A model generated the notes under the pieces. That model worked only from the letters and a program-made list of their open reading frames with translations, was not told where the DNA came from and searched no databases. Source: an uncultured Armatimonadota bacterium (GTDB lineage Bacteria; Armatimonadota; Fimbriimonadia; Fimbriimonadales; Fimbriimonadaceae). From it: a DNA stretch of 8,723 nt. Below, piece by piece: positions 1-6,835 of the stretch. The position numbers and the translations under genes were made by a program. The stretch lies in the NCBI GenBank assembly GCA_946478935.1, contig CAMLEL010000075.1, positions 1-8,723 on the forward strand, given 5' to 3'. Numbering within the stretch: the first letter of the stretch is position 1; every line of letters starts with the position of its first letter.

Positions 1-494
1 GTGTCGACAAAGGAAATCACGGGCATCCGGAACCGCTCAGCCATCTCAAAGAGTCGGATGGCCTTCCGATAGCCCTCAGGCTTGGCCATGCCGAAATTCC
101 GATGCTGTCTCTCTTGGATGTTTCGACCCTTCTGGTGCCCGACGACCATCACAGGCACACCATCCAGTTTGGCGGGTCCCCCGACGATCGCGTTATCTAC
201 GAAACCGCGACGATCTCCCTGAAGCTCCACGAACTCAGTAAAGATGGAAGCGATGTAGTCAATGGTGTAGGGCCGTTTTGGCGCTCGAGCAACAAGGACT
301 TTTTCCCACGGGCCAAGCCGTTGGAACATGATTTCAATGTAGTTGTCCCGGCGTCGCTCTAGTTCATCGATCTTGCTTTCCAGGTCTACGCGCTTGCCAG
401 CGTCGCTTTCCCTTCGGGCGAAGTCCTTGAGTTTTTCGATGCCCTCCTCCAACTCTTTGAGTGGGCGATTCCATTCGTCAAAGTTCTTTGCCAT
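1..494 (-). CDS. accA: Acetyl-CoA carboxylase carboxyltransferase subunit alpha (partial, 3' end beyond window)
   Basis: AccA pairs with AccD to form the carboxyltransferase of cytosolic acetyl-CoA carboxylase, which moves the carboxyl group from biotin (on AccB) to acetyl-CoA to make malonyl-CoA for fatty-acid synthesis. The visible N-terminal 164 residues begin MAKNFDEWNRPLKELE. They carry a charged, probably coiled helical N-terminus (to about residue 50), then the family motifs YTIDYI, FVELQGDR, AIVGGPAKLDG, VVGHQKGR, NFGMAKPEGYRKA and PVISFVDT, where the window ends. The family is usually about 320 residues, so roughly half is present and the C-terminal catalytic part is off the left edge. 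The start at 494 is the first ATG after accD. It lies 2 bases past the accD stop, with an AGGAGG (complement of 511-516) about 16 bases upstream inside accD. That spacing is long, so translational coupling to accD is likely. The identity is secure. Confidence 0.96.
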   Translation of the reverse strand, partial: MAKNFDEWNRPLKELEEGIEKLKDFARRESDAGKRVDLESKIDELERRRDNYIEIMFQRLGPWEKVLVARAPKRPYTIDYIASIFTEFVELQGDRRGFVDNAIVGGPAKLDGVPVMVVGHQKGRNIQERQHRNFGMAKPEGYRKAIRLFEMAERFRMPVISFVD

Positions 495-496
495 GG

Positions 497-1357
497 TTAG
501 CTTGCCGGAGCCTCCTGAACCAGTTGTGTATCGATCAATCGACCGCCGAGAGTTGAACTCAGGGTGGCAAGCGTCGATCTCATTTCCTTGCGGGGCACTA
601 TCCGATCGAGCATGCCATGCTTGTAAACAAACTCAGCTGTCTGAAAATCATCGGGAACTTTACTAACACCTGCTTGTTTGGCTACCCGTGCTCCAGCGAA
701 TCCCACAAGCGCGCGTGGCTCGGCGAGGATTACATCGGCGATGGACGCATAGCTTGCCAGGACGCCCGCCATTGTCGGGTCGGTGAAAATCGCAATGTAG
801 GGCACGCCAGCCTCTGAACATCGTGCGGCGGCGGCAGTTGTCTTGGCCATCTGCATCAATGACAAGAGTCCCTCCTGCATTCGAGCTCCCCCTGACGCGC
901 AAAACACGATTGCAGGAATCTGCTCTTCGGCGGCGCGCTCCAAAGTGCGAGTTATCTTTTCGCCAGCAACCGATCCCATTGAGCCACCCATAAAGGCGAA
1001 GTCGGCAACGGCAACTGAAACACGCTGTCCTTCCAATCTCGCAAATCCCGAAATGATCGAATCGAAGGTCCCGGTTTTGGCTTCGGCGCCCTTGATCTTG
1101 TCAGCGTACTCGGGGAAGTGGAGCGGATCTAAGGAACGCAGTTCCGTGTCTTGCTCTTCGAATGAATCTGGATCGAAAGTCCAGTCGATTCGCGTTCGAG
1201 CGTTGATTCTGTGGTGATGTCCACAGTGGTTGCAGACACGAAGATTCTGCTCGAATTCAATCGAGAACAGGATTTTCTTGCAGTTCGCGCACTGAAGAAA
1301 CGCCTGCGACTTATCGGATGTTCGCGTACTCAAGGACAGACAGGATACCCGCGTCAC
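497..1357 (-). CDS. accD: Acetyl-CoA carboxylase carboxyltransferase subunit beta
   Basis: AccD is the beta subunit of the carboxyltransferase and works with AccA as an alpha2beta2 complex in the cytosol. The 286-residue product has the diagnostic N-terminal four-cysteine zinc ribbon (C23, C26, C42, C45; spacing CxxC-15-CxxC). The crotonase-like carboxyltransferase core follows: [11 protein letters not shown] (about 120-130), [11 protein letters not shown] (153-163), SLMQMAKT (166-173), TDPTMAGV (192-199) and [13 protein letters not shown] (213-225). Length is close to the family norm of about 285-305. The start is a GTG at 1357. A GAGGA (complement of 1367-1371) lies 9 bases upstream, and the frame is closed by a TAG at 1388-1390 with no other usual start between, so this is the longest possible form. 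It is divergent from nuoB and directly upstream of accA in a two-gene operon. All expected motifs are present. Confidence 0.97.
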   Translation of the reverse strand: MTRVSCLSLSTRTSDKSQAFLQCANCKKILFSIEFEQNLRVCNHCGHHHRINARTRIDWTFDPDSFEEQDTELRSLDPLHFPEYADKIKGAEAKTGTFDSIISGFARLEGQRVSVAVADFAFMGGSMGSVAGEKITRTLERAAEEQIPAIVFCASGGARMQEGLLSLMQMAKTTAAAARCSEAGVPYIAIFTDPTMAGVLASYASIADVILAEPRALVGFAGARVAKQAGVSKVPDDFQTAEFVYKHGMLDRIVPRKEMRSTLATLSSTLGGRLIDTQLVQEAPAS

Positions 1358-1366
1358 GCAGCATCG

Positions 1367-1371
1367 TCCTC
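1367..1371 (-). promoter_or_regulatory. Ribosome binding site for accD
   Basis: On the minus strand this reads GAGGA, 9 bases before the GTG at 1357. It supports the GTG as the real start of accD even though the codon is not ATG. It lies inside the divergent accD/nuoB gap. Confidence 0.55.
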
Positions 1372-1384
1372 GTGCCAGCGCTCG

Positions 1385-1397
1385 TATCTAATAGATA
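1385..1397. promoter_or_regulatory. 13-base palindrome TATCTAATAGATA, possible back-to-back -10 region
   Basis: TATCT, AAT, AGATA is an inverted repeat with 5-base arms around a 3-base centre, in the gap between the divergent accD and nuoB starts. Because it is symmetric, it offers a TAGATA or TATCTA -10-like hexamer on each strand. These would place transcription starts roughly 20-30 bases before each gene. No convincing -35 hexamer is visible on either strand, so a bidirectional promoter or an operator is an inference, not an observation. Confidence 0.35.
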
Positions 1398-1415
1398 CCA
1401 ATGTTCGGTAGAATG

Positions 1416-1429
1416 CGAACAGTTCGAAC
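1416..1429. promoter_or_regulatory. Overlapping palindromes CGAACAGTTCG and GTTCGAAC just before nuoB
   Basis: CGAAC-A-GTTCG (1416-1426) is a perfect 11-base inverted repeat. It shares its right arm with the perfect palindrome GTTCGAAC (1422-1429). The pair ends 2 bases before the nuoB ATG and occupies the place where a Shine-Dalgarno sequence would be expected; none is seen. It could be a protein operator or an mRNA hairpin that affects nuoB initiation. Function is unknown. Confidence 0.35.
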
Positions 1430-1431
1430 CC

Positions 1432-2019
1432 ATGCCAAGACGAGTTGAAACAGTAGTACTTCACGACAGTTCCACGCCCGTGATCGGTGACGTGCAGAAG
1501 GGCGGCAGCGTTGTACTGACCTCCCTGGATACGCTACTCAGCCAGGCTCGCGCCAATGCGCTGTGGCCTCTGACCTTTGGATTGGCCTGTTGTGCGATTG
1601 AAATGATGGCAACGGTCGCATCCCGATTTGACCTGGCCAGGTTCGGCTCGGAGGCATTTCGCGCGACTCCCCGCCAGGCGGACGTGATGATTATCGCCGG
1701 GCGACTCTCCAAGAAAATGGCTCCTGTCTTGAGGCAAATCTACGATCAAATGCCTGAACCGAAATGGGTGATCTCAATGGGAGCTTGCGCTTCATCTGGC
1801 GGCGTCTACAACAACTATGCGATCGTGCAGGGGGCCGACCAAGTTGTGCCCGTCGATGTGTATGTTCCGGGTTGCCCACCTTCCCCTGACGCCCTGATTT
1901 ATGCAGTTCTCAAGCTACAGGAGAAGATCAAGCGGGGCAGCAATCCACGCAAGCTGACTGATCTGAAACTGTTTGAGGGATTGAGCGGTCCGCGCGAATT
2001 GGAAGAGGTGAAGCCTTGA
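1432..2019 (+). CDS. nuoB: NADH-quinone oxidoreductase subunit B (complex I, N2 cluster subunit)
   Basis: NuoB (Nqo6/PSST) sits at the junction of the peripheral and membrane arms of complex I on the cytoplasmic side. It carries the terminal [4Fe-4S] cluster N2 that passes electrons to quinone. The 195-residue product has all the N2 ligands: the tandem pair C53-C54 in [11 protein letters not shown]119 in [10 protein letters not shown] and C148 in VPGCPPSPD. Other family motifs are WPLTFG (45-50), [10 protein letters not shown] (81-90) and MPEPKWV (107-113). I chose the ATG at 1432 because homology starts soon after it. The open frame runs back to an ATG at 1318, but that extension would cross the divergent accD start and looks unrelated to the family. 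No Shine-Dalgarno is visible. The stop overlaps the start of nuoI by 4 bases. None of the other nuo genes is next to it, which is unusual. Confidence 0.95.
   Translation: MPRRVETVVLHDSSTPVIGDVQKGGSVVLTSLDTLLSQARANALWPLTFGLACCAIEMMATVASRFDLARFGSEAFRATPRQADVMIIAGRLSKKMAPVLRQIYDQMPEPKWVISMGACASSGGVYNNYAIVQGADQVVPVDVYVPGCPPSPDALIYAVLKLQEKIKRGSNPRKLTDLKLFEGLSGPRELEEVKP
2005..2010 (+). promoter_or_regulatory. Ribosome binding site supporting a TTG start of nuoI
   Basis: GAGGTG lies inside the last codons of nuoB, with 5 bases between it and the TTG at 2016. This spacing fits the TTG better than the downstream ATG at 2031, for which it would be 20 bases. It therefore favours the TTG and coupled translation from nuoB. 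Confidence 0.55.
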
Positions 2020-2528
2020 GCGTCGATTTGATGAAAGGCGTGGTCAAGCCGATACTTGCCGGCTTCGGAATCACGCGCCGTCGTCTGGCCCACAAAAAGG
2101 TAACGGTCATGTATCCGGAGGAGATCAGGGAGCAATACCCTCGGACACGATGGCGCCACTTTCTCACGAGATATGAGAGTGGGTTGGAAAAGTGCATTGG
2201 CTGCTCGCTATGTGCTGGAGCCTGCCCTGCGCGCTGCATTTATGTGGAAGCCGCCGAAAATACAGATGAAGCTCGATTTAGCCCCGGCGAGCGCTATGCC
2301 GCTCGCTACGAAATAAACATGATCCGCTGCATCTTTTGCGGCTATTGCCAAGAGGCGTGTCCGACAGGAGCAATCGTGTTGCGAAAGAATTTTGAGTTAG
2401 CAGATTATAAAAGGGAAGACTTCATCTATACAAAGGAGCGTCTGTTGGAGACTGTTCCGGGAGAATCAGATCGTCCCTTCAAGGGCGAATACGCAGAAAA
2501 ACCAGCACCCGTATTCACGGGTAAGTAA
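2016..2528 (+). CDS. nuoI: NADH-quinone oxidoreductase subunit I (complex I, 2x[4Fe-4S] ferredoxin-like)
   Basis: NuoI (Nqo9/TYKY) is the peripheral-arm subunit that carries clusters N6a and N6b and relays electrons to N2 in NuoB. The 170-residue product has two 4Fe-4S motifs: C60-C63-C66-C70-P in [12 protein letters not shown], and C105-C108-C111-C115-P in [12 protein letters not shown]. An extra cysteine is at position 74. Typical flanking motifs are VMYPEE (31-36), YEINMIRC (98-105) and PTGAIVL (116-122). The N-terminal helix region is short and the C-terminal tail ends at [10 protein letters not shown]. The first cluster region and the GERYA segment are closer to the Thermus Nqo9 type than to E. 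coli NuoI. The start is TTG at 2016, overlapping the nuoB TGA as TTGA, with a well-placed GAGGTG before it. ATG at 2031 (residue 6) is the alternative. The two genes are clearly co-translated. Confidence 0.94.
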   Translation: MSVDLMKGVVKPILAGFGITRRRLAHKKVTVMYPEEIREQYPRTRWRHFLTRYESGLEKCIGCSLCAGACPARCIYVEAAENTDEARFSPGERYAARYEINMIRCIFCGYCQEACPTGAIVLRKNFELADYKREDFIYTKERLLETVPGESDRPFKGEYAEKPAPVFTGK

Positions 2529-2557
2529 ATCTGCTCTGGTATTACTACTGTAAGTCT

Positions 2558-2603
2558 ATTACTTAGCATCTTCGCGAATTGTGGTTTTCAGCGAAGAAGT
2601 AAT
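2558..2603. other. Long imperfect stem-loop between nuoI and the chemoreceptor gene
   Basis: Three arm segments pair in order. ATTACTT (2558-2564) pairs with AAGTAAT (2597-2603), CTTCGC (2570-2575) with GCGAAG (2591-2596), and GAA (2576-2578) with TTC (2587-2589). This gives 16 base pairs closed by an 8-base loop. The imperfections are a 5-base bulge (AGCAT) on the left arm and a single A (2590) on the right. It begins about 30 bases after the nuoI stop. No T-run follows on the plus strand, so it is not a standard intrinsic terminator. It could protect the nuoBI mRNA 3' end, assist factor-dependent termination, or belong to the chemoreceptor leader. The pairing is directly visible; the role is inferred. 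Confidence 0.5.
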
Positions 2604-2620
2604 TGAAGAATCCTAGTAAC

Positions 2621-2646
2621 GATTCGGGGCCAGCGGTCCGAGAATC
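2621..2646. other. Weaker stem-loop in the leader of the chemoreceptor gene
   Basis: GATTCGG (2621-2627) can pair with CCG-AG-AATC (2638-2646), leaving two bases bulged and a 10-base loop. It ends about 40 bases before the chemoreceptor ATG. Together with the stem-loop at 2558-2603 it makes most of the 157-base gap structured. A stem this short can occur by chance. I found no confident -35/-10 or sigma-28-like promoter in the gap. Confidence 0.25.
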
Positions 2647-2677
2647 TCTAATTGCGAGACTATCCAAGTCAAGCAAC

Positions 2678-2683
2678 GGAGAG
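2678..2683 (+). promoter_or_regulatory. Ribosome binding site for the chemoreceptor gene
   Basis: GGAGAG lies 2 bases before the ATG at 2686 (4 bases counted from GGAG) and 11 bases before a second ATG at 2695. Neither spacing is ideal, so the start could be at either codon. The difference is only three residues (MGF). Confidence 0.5.
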
Positions 2684-2685
2684 AA

Positions 2686-4617
2686 ATGGGATTCATGAGA
2701 AGATTCAAGGTTGGCGGACGCCTTGCCCTTGGCTATTTTATTTGCCTGCTATGCGCTTTCGGAGTCGGGTTCTATGGATTGGTGTCCATAGGTAATGTCC
2801 AGAGCGGCCTAGAAACTGTTTACAAAGATCGGGTTGTGCCACTCGACGGCCTCAAGAAGGTGGCAGATATGTACGCAGTTAATTTGGTCGATGCGAGTCA
2901 CAAGGCTCGTAACGGCAACTTTACATTTGCCGAAGCAATGCACAGCGTACAAAGCGCGCGAATCGTCATCGCCAAAGAATGGAAAGCATACACTGCAACA
3001 AAACTGGTGTCGCAAGAAGCCGAATTGGTCGCAGAGGCCGGACCACTGTTTGACAAAGGGGACTTGGCGGCAAACAAGCTACTGGGAATCCTGAAAAGTG
3101 GAGACAGGGAAGGTCTTGCAAAATTCTGTAAGGATGATCTTTATCCCGCTATTGACCCAATCTCCGAAAAAGTATCCAAACTGGTCGAAGTTCAACTCAA
3201 AGTGTCGAAAGACGAGTACCTAGCCGCTCAAGTCGTACAAAAAAATGCGATTCGTTGGACATACTTCATCCTTGCTTTTTCGCTTATTTTGGGCGTGGTC
3301 TGCGCGTTTGGAATCACGGGCAGCATCGTGAAGCCATTGGCGGAATCTCTCGCAGTGATCAAGCGTGTTGCAGATGGTGATCTGACCGAGCGCGCGAATG
3401 TTCAGGGTCAAGATGAATTGGCGGTTCTCAGCACTGAGTTCAACCGAGCGATTGACCAATTGGAGGGAATGTGCTCCTCTGTTCGAAATCTCGCAAGTGA
3501 GACGAGAGCCTCCGTTGCTGACCTATCCGCGTCATCCGATGAAGTCGGTCATGCAACCACGCAGATTGCATCGACGATTGAACAAGTTGCCGCCGGGTCG
3601 AATAATCAGGCCCATAACATGAACGAAACGGCCAATGCGGTTCATCGCTTGGGTGATGCCGTCTCAATGGTGGCTCAGGGCGCACAGCGCACCGCCACAC
3701 TTGTTCAAGGAGCAACGAGAGGTGTCGATGAAATTGGCGAAGCAATGGCGAAGACTTCGGCAAACGCCGGCGAAACCCAGCTAGCGGCAAAGGAGGTTGT
3801 CATTGCGGCAGATACGGGCTCCAATTCAGTCTCTGCTTGCGTTGAAGCGATGGCGCGCATCAGTGAATCGACCCAGTCGACGGGTGCAGCCATTCAAGCT
3901 CTTGGATCCGTTTCCGAGCGGATCGGGACGATTGTGGAAGCGATCGACGATATTGCCTCCCAAACGAATTTGCTGGCGCTTAATGCGGCCATAGAAGCGG
4001 CCCGAGCCGGTGAACATGGCAAGGGATTTGCGGTCGTTGCCGATGAAGTGCGGAAACTGGCCGAACGGTCCAGCGAGCAGACCAAAGATATCACGACCTT
4101 GGTACATGAGATTCAATCGCTCGTGAAGCAAGCCGTTCTCGCAATGAATGAGGGCAGCGGAGCCGTCGATGCTGGTAGTCAAATGGTGACAAATGCGGGG
4201 CAAGCTTTAGCTAAGATCCAGTCAGCAGTAGATGAAGCTGTTAGCCGAATCGCTGAGGTAGCGGCCGCGAGTGAGCAGGTTAATGCGAGCGTCAGGGCTA
4301 TGCGACAGGACTTTAGCGACCTTGCGGGCATTGCCGGAGAAACGGAATTGGCTACAAGTGAAATGGCGAGCCTGTCCGAGACAGTTGGAAGGAACATTGA
4401 GAGTCTTTCTGCGTTCGGTGAGGAAAACGCTGCTGCTGCCGAGGAAGTTTCGGCTGCCACAGAAGAGCAGTCCGCGAACATTCAACAAATGGTCGCCACG
4501 ACCCAGCAAGTTCACCTAATGGCCAATGACTTACTAAACATGATTGAACGATTCAAGATCCGGGAATCAGAGCAAGAAGGAAAGGCGAATGATCGTGGAC
4601 TGAAACTTGCAGCTTAG
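2686..4617 (+). CDS. Methyl-accepting chemotaxis protein with 4-helix-bundle sensor and HAMP domain
   Basis: This is an inner-membrane chemoreceptor that would signal through CheW and CheA. Reading along the 643 residues, a first transmembrane helix lies at about 12-34. A periplasmic four-helix-bundle sensor of the 4HB_MCP type follows (about 35-190, with [10 protein letters not shown] and LYPAIDP). A second transmembrane helix is at about 191-213, and a HAMP domain at about 214-262 ([25 protein letters not shown]). The coiled-coil signalling hairpin has the highly conserved tip at about 410-462 ([37 protein letters not shown]). Near the end, [20 protein letters not shown] (579-598) looks like a methylation helix. 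The arms on both sides of the tip (about 160-175 residues) are longer than in E. coli Tsr/Tar. There is no C-terminal NWETF-type pentapeptide; it ends GLKLAA. The ligand is unknown. No che gene is adjacent, so it appears to be a solitary receptor gene. Confidence 0.95.
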   Translation: MGFMRRFKVGGRLALGYFICLLCAFGVGFYGLVSIGNVQSGLETVYKDRVVPLDGLKKVADMYAVNLVDASHKARNGNFTFAEAMHSVQSARIVIAKEWKAYTATKLVSQEAELVAEAGPLFDKGDLAANKLLGILKSGDREGLAKFCKDDLYPAIDPISEKVSKLVEVQLKVSKDEYLAAQVVQKNAIRWTYFILAFSLILGVVCAFGITGSIVKPLAESLAVIKRVADGDLTERANVQGQDELAVLSTEFNRAIDQLEGMCSSVRNLASETRASVADLSASSDEVGHATTQIASTIEQVAAGSNNQAHNMNETANAVHRLGDAVSMVAQGAQRTATLVQGATRGVDEIGEAMAKTSANAGETQLAAKEVVIAADTGSNSVSACVEAMARISESTQSTGAAIQALGSVSERIGTIVEAIDDIASQTNLLALNAAIEAARAGEHGKGFAVVADEVRKLAERSSEQTKDITTLVHEIQSLVKQAVLAMNEGSGAVDAGSQMVTNAGQALAKIQSAVDEAVSRIAEVAAASEQVNASVRAMRQDFSDLAGIAGETELATSEMASLSETVGRNIESLSAFGEENAAAAEEVSAATEEQSANIQQMVATTQQVHLMANDLLNMIERFKIRESEQEGKANDRGLKLAA

Positions 4618-4705
4618 ACATAAAGACAAGTACTTTCAATTGTCTGAAGGGTTTGGCCTTAATCTTGCTCGGCTCCTGAATCTGCTAGATTAAGCAGTCA
4701 AACCT
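4618..4705. promoter_or_regulatory. 88-base gap before gmd with small inverted repeats and a possible promoter
   Basis: AGACAA (4624-4629) and TTGTCT (4640-4645) form a 6-base inverted repeat 7 bases after the chemoreceptor stop, with no T-run after it. Further on, AATCT-GCT-AGATT (4679-4691) and CTGCT/AGCAG (4682-4686 and 4693-4697) are overlapping small inverted repeats. TGCTAGATT (4683-4691) resembles an extended -10, and TTGCTC (4665-4670) is a poor -35 at a short 15-base spacing. This gap is the natural place for the promoter of the gmd-gmd-fcl cassette, but no element is convincing. Confidence 0.3.
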
Positions 4706-5800
4706 ATGAAGAAGGCACTCATTACGGGCATTACCGGCCAGGACGGCGCATACCTCGCAGAATTCTTGATTGGCAAGGGCTATGAAGTCCACGGTATCAA
4801 GAGACGATCCTCCTTGTTTAACACCGGGAGGATCGACCATCTGTTTCACGATACACATGAACAGGGACTGCCCTTTTACCTCCACTATGGAGATCTAACC
4901 GATGGCTCGTCTCTGCTTCGGGTCATCGAAAAGGTCCAGCCTGATGAGGTTTACAATCTCGGCGCACAGTCCCATGTGAAGGTAAGTTTCGATTCGCCGG
5001 AATACACCGCCGAAGTCGATGGGGTCGGCGTTCTGAGGCTTTTGGAGGCCTTACGAATCCTGGGACTCGAAAAGTCCGTGCGATTCTATCAGGCTTCGAC
5101 GAGCGAGCTGTATGGTCTGGTGCAGGAGATTCCCCAGAAGGAAACGACGCCGTTCTACCCGCGGAGCCCCTACGCCGTTGCAAAGCTGTACGGCTATTGG
5201 ATCGTGGTGAACTATCGCGAGGCGTACGGCATGCACGCTTCAAACGGCATTCTGTTCAACCACGAGTCGCCCTTGCGAGGAGAGACCTTCGTGACCCGGA
5301 AGATCACGCGGGCCGCGGCGAGGATCGCCGTGGGTCTCCAACAAAGTCTCTTTCTTGGCAACATGAGCGCATTGCGAGATTGGGGTCATGCTCGTGATTA
5401 CGTGGAGATGATGTGGTTGATGCTCCAGATGGACAAACCAGATGACTATGTGGTGGCCACTGGCCGCCAGACCAGTGTTCGCGATTTCGTCACATCATCC
5501 TTTAACCGAGTCGGTATCGAGCTTGAATGGTCAGGTGAAGGAATCGATGAAGTCGCCACTGATAAGAAGTCGGGCCGAAAGCTTGTATCCGTCGATCCAC
5601 AGTACTATCGACCAACTGAAGTCGAAACCTTGCTGGGCGATCCAACTAAAGCGCGTATCCAACTGGGCTGGGAGCCACGGGTCGGACTCTCTGAGCTCAT
5701 TGCCGAAATGGTCGATGCCGACTTGGAGAGTGCGCGCAAAGAAGCCTTGGTTAAAGAGAGTGGATACTTGGTCTATCAGAGTGCTGAAGAGGACCGGTAA
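4706..5800 (+). CDS. gmd: GDP-mannose 4,6-dehydratase (canonical)
   Basis: This enzyme converts GDP-D-mannose to GDP-4-keto-6-deoxy-D-mannose, the first step to GDP-L-fucose and other GDP-6-deoxyhexoses. It is a cytosolic NADP-dependent extended short-chain dehydrogenase. The 364-residue product has the nucleotide-binding GITGQDG (8-14) and the arginine-rich interface/cofactor loop [16 protein letters not shown] (32-47). The catalytic T132 and E134 are in ASTSELYG, and Y156/K160 in YAVAK, at the same numbering as I recall for E. coli Gmd. Substrate-region motifs are [15 protein letters not shown] (185-199), [10 protein letters not shown] (224-233) and the C-terminal [17 protein letters not shown] (300-316). 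Length and motifs are fully canonical. The start at 4706 is the first ATG, immediately before the Rossmann strand; no clear Shine-Dalgarno precedes it. It is the first gene of a tight cassette with a second dehydratase homologue and fcl. Confidence 0.96.
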   Translation: MKKALITGITGQDGAYLAEFLIGKGYEVHGIKRRSSLFNTGRIDHLFHDTHEQGLPFYLHYGDLTDGSSLLRVIEKVQPDEVYNLGAQSHVKVSFDSPEYTAEVDGVGVLRLLEALRILGLEKSVRFYQASTSELYGLVQEIPQKETTPFYPRSPYAVAKLYGYWIVVNYREAYGMHASNGILFNHESPLRGETFVTRKITRAAARIAVGLQQSLFLGNMSALRDWGHARDYVEMMWLMLQMDKPDDYVVATGRQTSVRDFVTSSFNRVGIELEWSGEGIDEVATDKKSGRKLVSVDPQYYRPTEVETLLGDPTKARIQLGWEPRVGLSELIAEMVDADLESARKEALVKESGYLVYQSAEEDR

Positions 5801-5803
5801 TTC

Positions 5804-6835
5804 ATGAAACGGGCCCTCATAACCGGTATCGGAGGCCAGGATGGGATTTATCTTTCCAATCTCTTGCTGGATAAGGGTTATGAGGTTCACGGTTTGGTTC
5901 GATCGGTTGACAGGAATCCGAACATTCCGGGGGCCGCGAAACTCCATGAAGGTGATCTCGTCGACACGGACTCCGTCCGTTCGATCATTCTTGAGTCTCA
6001 GCCGGATGAGATTTACAACCTAGCGGCGCAATCTCACGTAGGGACGAGCTTCCAGGTTCCGGAATACACGGGGAACGTGACGGGATTGGGGGTTGTGCGG
6101 ATCCTAGACGTCATTCGAGCTGAAGGTCTCGACCGCCACGTCCGATTCTATCAGGCTTCGAGTAGCGAACTTTACGGGCTCGTACAGCAAGTTCCTCAAG
6201 ACGAGGAGACGCCCTTTCACCCCCGCAGTCCTTACGGGGTCGCCAAGCTGTATGCCTATTGGTCAGTTGTAATCTATCGTGAGGCGTATGGCATTCATGC
6301 GTCGAACGGAATATTGTTCAATCACGAATCCCCACTCCGGGGTGAAGGATTTGTAACCAAGAAAGTAGCGCAGGGTGCGGCGAGAATCGCAGCGGGGCTA
6401 GACGTGAAACTATCGTTGGGAAATCTCGACGCCAAGCGGGATTGGGGTCACGCCAGAGAATATGTAGAGGCTATGTGGCTGATGCTTCAAGCCGTCGAGC
6501 CTGATGATTACGTGATTGCCACGGGCGTTCAGGCCTCCATTCGAGATTTTACGACCGAGGCCTTTCGTTTGGTGGGAATTGAGTTGACGTGGCAGGGAAG
6601 TGGCGTCGAAGAAGTAGGGATCAATCAAAAGACCGGGCAGATTGTGGTGGATGTGAATCCGGAGTTTTACCGGGTCGCTGACGTCGTCAATATCGTCGGG
6701 AACGCCGACAAAGCAGCCCGCAAGCTTGGTTGGCGTCCTACCCTTGGCATGAAGGAAATCGTCGGAGAAATGGTTGAATGTGAATTGTCCTCATTGAGAG
6801 GCCATGCCTGTTTGGAGAGTTCTATTGTTAAGTAA
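5804..6835 (+). CDS. GDP-mannose 4,6-dehydratase homologue (divergent tandem paralogue)
   Basis: The second GDP-mannose dehydratase homologue starts 3 bases after the first stops, with GAGGA at 5789-5793 about 10 bases before its ATG. It shares GxxGxxG (GIGGQDG, 8-14), S120/E122 in ASSSELYG (threonine replaced by serine), Y144/K148 in [14 protein letters not shown] (173-181) and RDWGHAREYV (212-221). At 343 residues it is shorter. Between GYEVHG and GDL it has 19 residues instead of 31, so the [12 protein letters not shown] loop that in the family reaches into the neighbouring subunit's cofactor site is largely missing. The C-terminal RPTEV signature has become RVADV. It is probably a dehydratase acting on GDP-mannose or a related GDP-hexose, or a modified subunit. 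A reductase (RMD) or epimerase role is less likely given the dehydratase-specific motifs. The catalytic set looks intact, so it is not a pseudogene. Confidence 0.88.
   Translation: MKRALITGIGGQDGIYLSNLLLDKGYEVHGLVRSVDRNPNIPGAAKLHEGDLVDTDSVRSIILESQPDEIYNLAAQSHVGTSFQVPEYTGNVTGLGVVRILDVIRAEGLDRHVRFYQASSSELYGLVQQVPQDEETPFHPRSPYGVAKLYAYWSVVIYREAYGIHASNGILFNHESPLRGEGFVTKKVAQGAARIAAGLDVKLSLGNLDAKRDWGHAREYVEAMWLMLQAVEPDDYVIATGVQASIRDFTTEAFRLVGIELTWQGSGVEEVGINQKTGQIVVDVNPEFYRVADVVNIVGNADKAARKLGWRPTLGMKEIVGEMVECELSSLRGHACLESSIVK

Noticed and set aside
102..362. Plus-strand open frame of 86 codons
   Set aside because: It lies wholly within accA, whose minus-strand translation matches the family throughout, so this is a frame shadow.
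1403..1429. LexA/SOS operator before nuoB
   Set aside because: The GTTC/GAAC half-sites do not have the spacing of the LexA boxes I know (GAAC-N4-GTTC or GTTC-N7-GTTC), and the flanking genes are not SOS genes.
1318..1431. In-frame upstream extension of nuoB to an ATG at 1318
   Set aside because: It would overlap the accD coding start on the other strand. The extra 38 residues do not resemble NuoB, whereas homology begins soon after the ATG at 1432.
2558..2603. Standard intrinsic terminator for nuoI
   Set aside because: The stem is good, but there is no T-run on either side in the right orientation, so I list it only as a stem-loop of unknown role.
3440..4203. Minus-strand open frames opposite the chemoreceptor gene (up to 125 codons)
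   Set aside because: They are antisense to a full-length, strongly recognised gene. Their products are low-complexity and arginine/histidine-rich without recognisable motifs.
5531..5947. 138-codon minus-strand open frame spanning the junction of the two dehydratase genes
   Set aside because: It crosses two overlapping-context genes with intact family motifs on the plus strand, and it has no recognisable domain. It is a shadow.
5804..6835. Second dehydratase homologue as a GDP-6-deoxymannose reductase (RMD) or a pseudogene
   Set aside because: [19 protein letters not shown] and the SxE/YxxxK set are dehydratase-type, and the frame is intact with a good ribosome site.
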